Shown here: piece after piece, positions 23,734-33,363 of the stretch
Layout of the letters: every line of letters starts with the position of its first letter
Numbering within the stretch: the stretch's first letter is position 1
Source of the DNA: UBA2922 sp035352555
GTDB taxonomy: Bacteria; Bacillota; Clostridia; Oscillospirales; Oscillospiraceae
Assembly: GCA_035352555.1 (NCBI GenBank)
Contig: DAOPXW010000003.1
Location: 1 to 47,670 of the forward strand
Length of the DNA: 47,670 nucleotides
Direction of reading: 5' to 3'
The notes under the pieces: model-generated
Told to the model about the DNA's origin: nothing
The model's input: only the letters and a program-made list of their open reading frames with translations
The model's database searches: none
Position numbers and translations under genes: made by a program

Positions 23734-24471
23734 ATGGAAAAAGTATATGCGAGAACCGGCGCGCTCCGCGCCGACATGGTCTCCGGCTTTTGCCCCGGCT
23801 GTATGCACGGCACCGTGCACAAGCTCATCGGCGAGGTGCTGGAGGACCTGAATATTGTGGACAGGACCGCCTGCGTTTTTGGCGTGGGCTGCTGCGGCCT
23901 CGGCATGGGCTACATCACCTATGACAACACCACCGCGCCCCACGGCAGGGCCTGCGCCGTCGCCACCGGCGTCAAACGGACGAACCCGGACACCATCGTC
24001 TACACCTACCAGGGCGACGGCGATCTGGCCTCCATCGGCCTTGCGGAGACCATGACCGCCGCCAACCGCGGCGAGAACATCACCGTCATCTTCATCAACA
24101 ACGGTATCTACGGCATGACCGGCGGCCAGATGGCCCCAACTACCCTTGTGGGCATGAAGGCCACCACCGCGCCCGACGGCCGCGACCCCAAGATTCACGG
24201 CTATCCCATGCATATGTGTGAGATTCTCAACCAGCTCACCGCCCCGACGTATCTGGAGCGCGTCAGCTGCAATACGCCGGCGAACGTCATCAAGACCCGC
24301 GCGGCAATCAAAAAAGCCTTCCAGAACCAGATCGACGGCAAGGGCTTCTCTCTGGTGGAGATCGTCACCAGCTGCCCCACCAACTGGGGTCTGGAGCCGC
24401 TGGACGCCCTCAGGTTTCTTGAGGAAAAGATGTTCGCCGAATATCCCCTCGGCGTCATCCGCGACAGATAA
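23734..24471 (+). CDS. 2-oxoacid:ferredoxin oxidoreductase beta subunit (ThDP-binding)
   Basis: 245 residues. Binds thiamine diphosphate through GDGDLASIGLAETMTAANRG followed by FINNGIYGMTGGQ, the GDG...N motif. The N-terminus carries FCPGCMHG, the usual beginning of KorB/VorA-type subunits. GVGCCGLGMGYITYD may supply cluster or structural cysteines. It pairs with the VorB-type alpha subunit 12 bases upstream; AAGGAGGGAACACA precedes the ATG. Confidence 0.92.
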   Translation: MEKVYARTGALRADMVSGFCPGCMHGTVHKLIGEVLEDLNIVDRTACVFGVGCCGLGMGYITYDNTTAPHGRACAVATGVKRTNPDTIVYTYQGDGDLASIGLAETMTAANRGENITVIFINNGIYGMTGGQMAPTTLVGMKATTAPDGRDPKIHGYPMHMCEILNQLTAPTYLERVSCNTPANVIKTRAAIKKAFQNQIDGKGFSLVEIVTSCPTNWGLEPLDALRFLEEKMFAEYPLGVIRDR

Positions 24472-24485
24472 GGAGGCGCACTGCG

Positions 24486-25037
24486 ATGGAAAGAAATCTG
24501 ATGGTCGCCGGCTTCGGCGGACAGGGCGTCATGCTGCTGGGCAAGCTCCTTAGCTACGCCACCTGCGAATCCTCGGACTATAACGTCACCTTTTTCCCGT
24601 CCTATGGCGCGGAGCAGCGCGGCGGCACCGCCAACTGTTATGTGGTCATCTCCGACGAGCCTATCGGCGCGCCTCTGGGCGACGCCATGGACGACCTCAT
24701 CGTGATGAATGCCCCTTCGCTGAACAAATTTCTCTACAAGCTGATGCCGGGCGGCACGCTGTTTATCAACAGCTCCATTGTCACTGACGAGATCCCCCGC
24801 GCGGATATCAAGGTCGTGCGCGTGCCCGTTACGGAGCTGGCACTGGAGATGGGCAGCGCCAAGGTGCTGAACATCGTCATGCTGGGCGCGTATATCGGCT
24901 ACACCGGCTGCCTGCCCGAGGAGCTGGTGCTGGACACCCTTGTGCGCAAGCTGGGCAAGAAGGCCGACCTGATCCCGCTGAACAGGGAGGCCTTTGCCAA
25001 AGGTCTTGAGATCGGCAGGAAAGCTGCCGATGCGTAA
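24486..25037 (+). CDS. 2-oxoacid:ferredoxin oxidoreductase gamma subunit
   Basis: 183 residues of the POR gamma fold, which closes over CoA and the active site. Family motifs: MVAGFGGQGVMLLGKLLSYA at the start and PSYGAEQRGGTANCYVVISDEPIG. Completes the delta-alpha-beta-gamma set of the enzyme. AAGGAGG precedes the ATG, and its last eight bases overlap the start of the MFS gene, so the transporter is part of the same transcript. Confidence 0.92.
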   Translation: MERNLMVAGFGGQGVMLLGKLLSYATCESSDYNVTFFPSYGAEQRGGTANCYVVISDEPIGAPLGDAMDDLIVMNAPSLNKFLYKLMPGGTLFINSSIVTDEIPRADIKVVRVPVTELALEMGSAKVLNIVMLGAYIGYTGCLPEELVLDTLVRKLGKKADLIPLNREAFAKGLEIGRKAADA

Positions 25038-26211
25038 ATCCCGCTGGAGCTTTGTTCTCGCCGGCGTGGGCGTTCTGCTTCTCGCCGGCGTTGTGTACGC
25101 CTGGAGCGTACTTTCCGTCTCCATCGCCCAGGAGTTTCCCGACTGGTCCCGGGCCAAGCTGTCCCTGACCTTCACGCTGCTGATGGCCTTTTTCTGTATC
25201 GGTCAGATCAGCTGCGGCTTCGTGGGCGCCCGAATGAAGCCCCGTACCGGCATTTGGCTGGGCGGCACGCTGCTGCTGGCGGGTTTTGTTGTGTCGGCCA
25301 GAATGTCCTCCATCGCCATGCTCTATCTGGGCTTTGGCGTGCTGGGCGGCTTCGGTTCCGGCTTCGCCTACATCGCGGTGATGAGCTCCGTGGTGAAATG
25401 GTTCCCGGAAAAGCGGGGGTTGGTGTCCGGTATTCTGCTGATGGGCTTCGGCTTATCCAGTTTTCTCATCGGTAAGCTCTTTCAGGCCTGGACGCCCGCC
25501 GTGGCGGGCGCGTGGCGCGCCTCCTTTCTGGTGCTGGGCGCGGTGACCTTTGCCGTGCTTTTCGTGTGCGGCTTCTTTGTCCGTCGCCCCATAGAAACGG
25601 AAAAGAGCGGGGGAGAAGGACTGACCACGGGACAGATGCTGAAGAAGCCCAAGTTCTGGTTTTACTATCTGTGGGAGCTGATGCTGACGGCCGCCGGTTT
25701 GATGATTATTTCTCAGGCCAGCGGCATCACCGCGGATGCGCTGCCCGCCGTCTCCGCGGGGGCGGCGGCCACACTGGTGGGCCTGATCTCCATCGCCAAC
25801 GGGCTGGGTCGGGTGCTGTTCGGCACATTGTACGACAAGGCTGGGCGGCGTGTTTCCATGCTGCTCATCTGCCTGTGCTTCGCCGCTGCCATGGGCTTGC
25901 TGCTCGCGGCGGTAAAGACCTCCGGCACGGCCGTGCTGACCTGCGCGTTCATTCTGCTGGGTCTGGGCTACGGCGGCATCCCCGTATGCAACTCCGCCTT
26001 TATCGGCGCCAGCTTCGGCATGGCCCATTATCAGACCAATTTCCCGGTGTGTAACTCCGCCATGCTCCCCGCCTCCTTCGGCGGCACCCTCGCGGGCGCG
26101 CTGTACGACGGGGCCGGCGCTTATTCCGGCGTGTTTCTGGTGATCCTGGCCTTCGCAGCCGTGGGGCTGCTCTGCTCCGGCGGCATCACGGCGCTGGACC
26201 GCACAAAGTGA
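25030..26211 (+). CDS. MFS transporter, OFA (oxalate/formate antiporter-like) family
   Basis: 393 residues with about 12 predicted membrane helices. The first helix AGVGVLLLAGVVYAWSVLSVSI and the YAWSVLS-type motif are typical of the OFA family, whose members exchange or take up small carboxylates. RMKPRTGIWLGG is the loop 2-3 segment; a central hydrophilic linker stands near residues 190-215. Starts at ATG 25030 inside the gamma-subunit gene. Its position in the operon suggests it moves the acid substrate or product of the oxidoreductase (inference). Confidence 0.85.
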   Translation: MRKSRWSFVLAGVGVLLLAGVVYAWSVLSVSIAQEFPDWSRAKLSLTFTLLMAFFCIGQISCGFVGARMKPRTGIWLGGTLLLAGFVVSARMSSIAMLYLGFGVLGGFGSGFAYIAVMSSVVKWFPEKRGLVSGILLMGFGLSSFLIGKLFQAWTPAVAGAWRASFLVLGAVTFAVLFVCGFFVRRPIETEKSGGEGLTTGQMLKKPKFWFYYLWELMLTAAGLMIISQASGITADALPAVSAGAAATLVGLISIANGLGRVLFGTLYDKAGRRVSMLLICLCFAAAMGLLLAAVKTSGTAVLTCAFILLGLGYGGIPVCNSAFIGASFGMAHYQTNFPVCNSAMLPASFGGTLAGALYDGAGAYSGVFLVILAFAAVGLLCSGGITALDRTK

Positions 26212-26217
26212 AAAATG

Positions 26218-26248
26218 ACGCGGCGGTTCAGGTGAACCGCCGCGTTTC
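26218..26248 (+). terminator. Terminator of the Vor operon
   Basis: A 13-bp stem (26218-26230 with 26233-26245, minimal loop) followed by TTCCC shortly after the MFS stop codon. It could also serve hypA from the other side. Confidence 0.7.
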
Positions 26249-26256
26249 CCTATTCA

Positions 26257-26625
26257 TCACCGGCGTCGGGGGGGGACTTCCTCCTCGGGTACGGCAATCT
26301 CCTTGATCAAAAATTCGCCGCCGCTGAGCAGCTCGTAGTCCTTGCTGCCGCAGTGAGGGCACTCACATCGGAATTTCACCGGATCATAGACCCGGCGGCA
26401 GCTTCGGCATTTGCCCCGGGCGGGGATGGTCTCAATCTCCAGCTCGGAGCCCTCCAGAATCGTGCCCTCGCAGGCGGGGGCGTAGACCTCCCGGATGAAC
26501 ATGGGCACAACGGAGGAGCTCTCCCCGATCGCCAGAACCACCTTCTGCACATGGCGGATACCGTTTTCCGCAGCCAGCGTCTCCACCCGCTTGATCACTT
26601 CAAAAACAAGGCCCAGCTCGTGCAT
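26257..26625 (-). CDS. hypA: Hydrogenase nickel-incorporation protein HypA
   Basis: Delivers Ni(II) during [NiFe]-hydrogenase maturation. The N-terminal MHELG, whose His binds nickel, is intact. The zinc site is CRSC...CPHC near residues 73-92. The 122-residue length is slightly longer than usual because of a charged C-terminal tail. No hypB or other hyp gene and no hydrogenase gene lie next to it in this window, so its client is encoded elsewhere or it serves another nickel enzyme. GGAGAAGAAAG precedes the ATG. Confidence 0.9.
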   Translation of the reverse strand: MHELGLVFEVIKRVETLAAENGIRHVQKVVLAIGESSSVVPMFIREVYAPACEGTILEGSELEIETIPARGKCRSCRRVYDPVKFRCECPHCGSKDYELLSGGEFLIKEIAVPEEEVPPRRR

Positions 26626-26654
26626 CTTTCTTCTCCTTAATCTGTTCTGGGAAA

Positions 26655-26683
26655 AGCATACAGGCTTTGGGCTGCAATGTCAA
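26655..26683 (-). promoter_or_regulatory. hypA promoter
   Basis: Minus strand TTGACA (26683-26678), 17 bases, TATGCT (26660-26655), about 30 bases before the ATG. Confidence 0.65.
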
Positions 26684-26712
26684 TCCGCGCAGGCGCCTCC
26701 TTGAGGAGAGAC

Positions 26713-26749
26713 GCAAAAAAGCTCCCCGTCCGGCGGACGGGGAGCTTTT
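26713..26749 (-). terminator. Terminator of the pyrophosphatase gene
   Basis: Stem GCTCCCCGTCC/GGACGGGGAGC (26721-26731 with 26735-26745), followed on the minus strand by six T residues. Confidence 0.85.
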
Positions 26750-26757
26750 GTTTGAAA

Positions 26758-28761
<2,004 letters not shown>

Positions 28762-28981
28762 AACACAACTCACTCCTACTTAGTAAATACTTTTGCGCCG
28801 GTATACCCCAGCGCATTTATGTATTTTATACTATAACCGGCAAAAAAGCAATTTAAATCTGCCTCGGTTTCGTGTAATATCTACAAATTTATTGAAAGTC
28901 ACGAAAGTAAAGCCCAAAACACCGACCGGCTATACAAAATCCACAAGATAAGTCAATTTATTATCAAATTCGAAAAAGGTG

Positions 28982-29033
28982 TTGCAATTTGAGAGGAGTT
29001 ATGATATCCTAACTTTAGTTAGTAAAGGCTAAC
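28982..29033 (+). promoter_or_regulatory. feo promoter with an iron-box-like repeat
   Basis: The 291-base gap between hppA and feoA holds this signal; the first 200 bases, AT-rich, should carry the hppA promoter but I see no clear -35/-10 pair. TTGCAA (28982-28987), 17 bases, TATCCT (29005-29010) is the feo promoter. CTAAC-TTTA-GTTAG-N6-CTAAC (29009-29033) overlaps its -10 and start: three alternating half-sites, like DtxR/IdeR-type metal boxes. Confidence 0.6.
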
Positions 29034-29052
29034 AGAATGCGAGGACTGGAAG

Positions 29053-29286
29053 ATGACGCTGGACAAGCTGAAACCCGGACAGTCCGGGTATATCGACGCC
29101 GTGAATGTGGAGCGCAGTCTGCGCTGCCGCCTGCTGGATATGGGGCTGATCCCCGGCACGCAGGTGGCGGTGCGCAAGACCGCCCCGCTGGGCGACCCGC
29201 TGGAGATCGCGCTGCGGGGTTACACCATGACTCTACGGAAGGCCGACGCGGCGCTGATCGCGCTGCGGCCGGAGAAGGAGGAGTGA
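29053..29286 (+). CDS. feoA: Ferrous iron transport protein FeoA
   Basis: A 77-residue SH3-like protein that supports FeoB at the membrane. The family pattern LKPGQSGYIDAV...LRCRLLDMGLIPGTQV and the ending LRKADAALIAL are clear. It is the first gene of feoA-feoB-FeoB-associated protein, with a metal-box-like operator immediately upstream. The ATG lies after GAGGACTGGAAG. Confidence 0.93.
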   Translation: MTLDKLKPGQSGYIDAVNVERSLRCRLLDMGLIPGTQVAVRKTAPLGDPLEIALRGYTMTLRKADAALIALRPEKEE

Positions 29287-29290
29287 GACG

Positions 29291-31294
29291 ATGATCCTTG
29301 CTCTTGCGGGAAACCAGAATTGCGGCAAGACCACGCTGTTCAACCAGCTCACCGGCGCAAACCAGCATGTGGGCAACTTCCCCGGCGTTACGGTGGAGCA
29401 CAAGTCCGGCCAGGTCATCGGCTATAAGGACTGCACGGTGGTGGATCTGCCGGGCATCTATTCCATCCGCCCCTATTCAGGGGAGGAAGTCGTGTCCCGG
29501 AATTTTATCCTTGACCAGCACCCGGACGGCATCATCAACATCGTCGACGCTACCAATATCGAGCGCAACCTCTATTTGACCCAGCAGCTCATTGAGATGG
29601 GCAAGCCCATGGTGCTGGCCCTGAACATGATGGACGAACTGCAGGCCAATCACGGGTCGGTGAACACGGTCAAGCTGTCCGAAGCGCTGGGCATCCCCGT
29701 GGTGCCCATTTCCGCGGTGAAGAACGAGGGCGTGGACGAGCTGATCCGGGTGGCCATCGAGACGGCCAGGAGCAAAAGAGCCCCCGCCAGAATGGACTTC
29801 TGCAAATCCGGCCCCATCCACCGCTGCATCCACTCCGTGAGCCACGTCATTGAGGATCACGCCGACCGCATCGGCGTTCCGGCCCGCTTCGCCGCCACCC
29901 GGGTCATCGAGGGCGACGAAGATATCATCAGCCGGCTGGAACTGGCGGACAACGAGCGGGAACTCATCGAGCACGACGTGGTGGAGATGGAGGCGGAGAG
30001 CGGGCTGGATCGGGATGCTGCCATGGCGGATATGCGCTATGCCTTCATCGAGGGGGTTTGCGCGGAATGCGTGGTCAAAGCCCAGGAGAGCCGAGAAGCG
30101 CTCCGCAGCGTCCGGATCGACAAGGTACTTACCGATAAATACGCCGCTATCCCGGTATTCGTGGGCATCATGGCGCTGATCTTCTGGCTGACCTTCAGCG
30201 TGATCGGGAAATGGCTCTCCGAGCTGCTGAGTATGGGCATCGACTGGCTGACCGGGGTGGTGGACGCCGCTCTGACGGCCTATGGGCTCAACCCCGTGGT
30301 GCACAGTCTGCTCATCAACGGCGTGTTTGCCGGCGTGGGCAGCGTATTGAGCTTCCTGCCCATCATCGTGGTGCTGTTCTTCTTCCTGTCCATTCTGGAG
30401 GACACCGGCTACATGGCCCGGGTGGCTTTCGTCATGGATAAGCTGCTGCGCAAGATTGGCCTCTCCGGGCGCAGCTTCGTGCCCATGCTCATCGGCTTCG
30501 GCTGCTCGGTGCCCGCCGTGATGGCCACGCGCACGCTCTCGTCGGAGCGGGACCGCAAAATGACCATGCTGCTGGTGCCGTATATGAGCTGCTCGGCAAA
30601 GATTCCCATCTACGCGGTGTTCACGGCGGCGTTTTTCCCGCACAACGGCGGGCTGGTGATGACCTGTCTCTACATCGGCGGCATGTTCGTGGGCGTGCTG
30701 GCGGCACTGGTGCTGAACCGCACCGCGTTTCGCGGCAAGCCGGTGCCTTTCGTGATGGAGCTGCCCAACTACCGTTTCCCCTCCATGAAAAGCGTGCTGC
30801 TGCTGATGTGGGAAAAGGCGTCGGACTTTTTGCACCGGGCCTTCACCATCATTTTTGTGGCCACCATTGTGATCTGGTTTTTGCAGACCTTCGACGCGCG
30901 GCTGAACGTGGTGGCCGGCAGTGCCCAGAGCCTGCTCGCGGCCATCGGCGCATTCATTTCCCCGGCTTTCGCGCCGCTGGGCTTTGCCGACTGGCGGGTG
31001 GCCACCGCGCTGGTGACGGGGCTCATCGCCAAGGAGGCCGTGGTCAGCAGCATGGGCGTGCTGCTGGGCGTGGGTACGGAGGGGTTGAGCGCGGCGCTGA
31101 GCGGCCTGTTCACCGCCGCCTCCGCGGTGAGCTTTTTGGTTTTCACCCTGCTCTACACCCCCTGCGTGGCGGCGCTGTCCGCCATCCGGCGGGAGCTGGG
31201 CAGCGGCGTCAAAACAGCAGGCGTTGTGATCATGCAATGCGGCGTGGCCTGGTTGGTGGCCTATGCGGTCTACCAGCTGGCCCTGATCCTGTGA
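29291..31294 (+). CDS. feoB: Ferrous iron transporter FeoB
   Basis: GTP-dependent Fe(II) importer in the cytoplasmic membrane. 667 residues. The N-terminal G domain has G1 GNQNCGKT (7-14), G3 DLPG (52-55) and G4 NMMD (near 116-119); a GDI-like helical region follows, then about eight or more membrane helices from residue 285, including the Gate motifs with GCSVPAVMATRTL and CSAKIPIY. Four bases after feoA, with AAGGAGGAG before the ATG. Essential here for supplying the many Fe-S enzymes encoded nearby (inference). Confidence 0.95.
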   Translation: MILALAGNQNCGKTTLFNQLTGANQHVGNFPGVTVEHKSGQVIGYKDCTVVDLPGIYSIRPYSGEEVVSRNFILDQHPDGIINIVDATNIERNLYLTQQLIEMGKPMVLALNMMDELQANHGSVNTVKLSEALGIPVVPISAVKNEGVDELIRVAIETARSKRAPARMDFCKSGPIHRCIHSVSHVIEDHADRIGVPARFAATRVIEGDEDIISRLELADNERELIEHDVVEMEAESGLDRDAAMADMRYAFIEGVCAECVVKAQESREALRSVRIDKVLTDKYAAIPVFVGIMALIFWLTFSVIGKWLSELLSMGIDWLTGVVDAALTAYGLNPVVHSLLINGVFAGVGSVLSFLPIIVVLFFFLSILEDTGYMARVAFVMDKLLRKIGLSGRSFVPMLIGFGCSVPAVMATRTLSSERDRKMTMLLVPYMSCSAKIPIYAVFTAAFFPHNGGLVMTCLYIGGMFVGVLAALVLNRTAFRGKPVPFVMELPNYRFPSMKSVLLLMWEKASDFLHRAFTIIFVATIVIWFLQTFDARLNVVAGSAQSLLAAIGAFISPAFAPLGFADWRVATALVTGLIAKEAVVSSMGVLLGVGTEGLSAALSGLFTAASAVSFLVFTLLYTPCVAALSAIRRELGSGVKTAGVVIMQCGVAWLVAYAVYQLALIL

Positions 31295-31304
31295 GGTAGG
31301 AACG

Positions 31305-31475
31305 ATGGGATTTCTTGAAATTGCGATCCTGGCGGCATTGGCCGTCTGGGGTGTGCTGGCGGTACGCTCCCTGAAAAAGAAGGGCGCCTGCGGCTGCGGC
31401 GGAAACTGCGGCGGCTGCACGGACTGCGCCAAATGCGGTTCATGTCCCGGCAGCAGCAAAAAACGGGGGTCTTGA
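31305..31475 (+). CDS. FeoB-associated Cys-rich membrane protein
   Basis: A 56-residue protein: one N-terminal membrane helix (FLEIAILAALAVWGVLAV) then a cytoplasmic-type tail with nine cysteines, CGCGGNCGGCTDCAKCGSCP. This is the FeoB_associated family pattern, found downstream of feoB in many Firmicutes, thought to aid iron handling. It begins ten bases after feoB with GAGGTAGGAACG before the ATG, and the terminator hairpin overlaps its last codons. Confidence 0.85.
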   Translation: MGFLEIAILAALAVWGVLAVRSLKKKGACGCGGNCGGCTDCAKCGSCPGSSKKRGS

Positions 31476-31490
31476 CAGACCCCCGTTTTT
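31459..31490. terminator. feo operon terminator
   Basis: Stem ACGGGGGTCT/AGACCCCCGT (31463-31472 with 31477-31486, loop TGAC) followed by T5 and preceded by an A-run, so it can also serve the convergent protease. Confidence 0.9.
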
Positions 31491-31500
31491 ATCCTCTTTT

Positions 31501-33102
31501 TCAGAACACCATGTGCCACACCATGATGGAGCTTTCGCTGCGTTTGACATTGGAATCCGGCAGGAACACCCGGTTCCCGGCCTTGTCGTAGCTGCCGGCC
31601 ACATAGCCCGCGGCGTACAGGGCCGTCACATAGGGGTCGTCCACGTCGGCAAAGGGTGAAGCGGCGGTGCCAGGCGTAAGCTTCAGCGCCCTGGCCACAC
31701 AGTGGGCGATGAACAGCCGGGAGGCGGGGGCGTCCAGATCCGTCACCTCGGCGGCGTCCGCGATGCCCAGCGACAGGGCCTTGTCCCGGTAACCGCTGGC
31801 CCAGTGCGCGCCTGTGGCGGCCTGGGCGCCGTTGCCGGAGGCGGTGAGCACCAGCGCCAGCACCTCGCCCACAGTGACGGAATTGGCCGGGCGGAAGGTA
31901 CCGTCGCCATAGCCGGCCACATAGCCCGCGGCGGCGAGCTCGGTCACATAGGAATAAAACCAGTCGGAGGTCTTGACGTCGCTGAAGGAGACGGATTTTG
32001 CCGCGTCCAGCCTGGCACCTGCCGCCAGCGCGGCGGCCACATCCAGCATACCGCCGGTGGTTACCTTTCCGGCGAGGGCGGAGAGGGGGCGGACGGAGGA
32101 GAGAAGGACATCGCGCACCTGCGCCAGCGAGAGTTTCGTGCAGCAGGAATATACCAGAGCGGCGGCGGCGGTGACCATGGGGGCCGCCATGGAGGTGCCG
32201 GTCATGTAATACATTTGTCCCTCTCCGCCGTAGCCGATGATGGAGGTGCCCGGGGCGGCGATGTCCACGGACGCGCCGAAGTTGGAGGAGGCGTGCAGGG
32301 TGCCGTCTCGGTCCAGATTGGCCACGGAAATGATGTTGTCCAGATCGTAGGAAGCGGGGTACAGGGGCTTGTCGGCACTGTCCGCGCCGTGGTTGCCCGC
32401 AGCGGCGATAAAGAGCATCCTGGAAGCCTTGATGGCGTCGTACAGCGGGGCGTTGTAGGACTCCACGCCGATGCTGAGATTCACGATGGCCGCGCCGTTG
32501 GCTTCGGCATACTGGATGGCCCGGATGATGTCCGAGGTCTTGCCGGTGTTGGTGGAGCCGCTGAACGCCTTGAGAACCATGATCTTTATGTTGTTCGTAT
32601 AGCCGCAGATTCCGGCGATGCCGACGCTGTTGCAGGCCGCGCCCATGGTACCGAAGCAGTGGGTGCCGTGGTCGTCATCCCCGGGGGTGTACAGCACGTT
32701 GTTTCCGCTTCGGAAGTTCCAGCCGTTCACATCGTCGATGTAACCGTTGTCGTCGTCGTCCAGCCCGTTCCCCGCGATCTCGCCGGAATTGACCCAGAGA
32801 TGGCCGGAGAGATCGGAATTGGCGGTGTCCATGCCGGTGTCGATCAGCGCGATGACCACGGGCCGCCCCGCGCTGTAAAGATCCCAGGCGTTCTCCATGC
32901 CGATGTCGATGCCCGCGACGCTCTTGGCGGAGGACGTCTCCGAGGCCGTGGAAAAGCTGCCGTCGTTTTTCAGCGCCCACTGATACTTATAGTACGGGTC
33001 CGCCGAAACCAACGCGGACGCGCTCTGACCGGGCAGCAGCGCGACAGCGGCGACAAACGCCAGCAGAAGGGCCAATACTTTTTGAATCTTTTGGCCGTGC
33101 AT
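31501..33102 (-). CDS. Secreted subtilisin-like serine protease (S8) with SLH cell-wall-anchoring repeats
   Basis: 533 residues. A signal peptide covers about 1-30. The S8 domain has its triad in IDTGMD (D88), HGTHCFGT (H145) and GTSMAAP (S304), with oxyanion Asn in AAAGNHG (N237). DDDDNGYIDD near 115-124 could bind Ca2+. From about residue 372 SLH repeats follow (FSDVKTSDWFYSYVTELAAAGYVAGYGDGTFRPANSVT, and a last one ending in the C-terminus), which anchor proteins to secondary cell-wall polymers. So the enzyme is likely surface-bound. AAGAGG lies before the ATG. It may release peptides for the amino-acid-fermenting metabolism (inference). Confidence 0.92.
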   Translation of the reverse strand: MHGQKIQKVLALLLAFVAAVALLPGQSASALVSADPYYKYQWALKNDGSFSTASETSSAKSVAGIDIGMENAWDLYSAGRPVVIALIDTGMDTANSDLSGHLWVNSGEIAGNGLDDDDNGYIDDVNGWNFRSGNNVLYTPGDDDHGTHCFGTMGAACNSVGIAGICGYTNNIKIMVLKAFSGSTNTGKTSDIIRAIQYAEANGAAIVNLSIGVESYNAPLYDAIKASRMLFIAAAGNHGADSADKPLYPASYDLDNIISVANLDRDGTLHASSNFGASVDIAAPGTSIIGYGGEGQMYYMTGTSMAAPMVTAAAALVYSCCTKLSLAQVRDVLLSSVRPLSALAGKVTTGGMLDVAAALAAGARLDAAKSVSFSDVKTSDWFYSYVTELAAAGYVAGYGDGTFRPANSVTVGEVLALVLTASGNGAQAATGAHWASGYRDKALSLGIADAAEVTDLDAPASRLFIAHCVARALKLTPGTAASPFADVDDPYVTALYAAGYVAGSYDKAGNRVFLPDSNVKRSESSIMVWHMVF

Positions 33103-33286
33103 ACTGAAAACCTCTTTTCCGGGACTGTCCTATGGGATAGAATTCACCATAACATTTTTTCAGCGCAAATACAATTCAAACTGAAGCTTTGTGCTTTTTG
33201 AATTCTTCGCTCTGCCCTCAAAGCCTGCTCCTGAGCCGCCGACCGGCGCAGGCTTCGGGGTGACGGTGGAATAAGCGCGCCGCCTA

Positions 33287-33347
33287 TTGACAAAAAGCGA
33301 CCCTCGGCGTATAGTCTGTATTATCACACTTAATACAGACTATACGC
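33287..33347 (+). promoter_or_regulatory. C39 peptidase promoter with a perfect 17-bp palindrome
   Basis: TTGACA (33287-33292), 17 bases, TATAGT (33310-33315). A perfect inverted repeat (arms 33307-33323 and 33331-33347, sequence GCGTATAGTCTGTATTA and its complement, 7-base centre) covers the -10 and start. It ends two bases before the GGAGG site. This looks like a repressor operator; as RNA it would also form a 5' hairpin. The 261-base gap from 33103 holds little else; no convincing protease promoter was found. Confidence 0.75.
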
Positions 33348-33363
33348 CCGGAGGTCTTTTTTC

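Noticed and set aside
29477..31519. A 680-codon open frame on the minus strand
   Set aside because: Antisense shadow of feoB, crossing the feo terminator.
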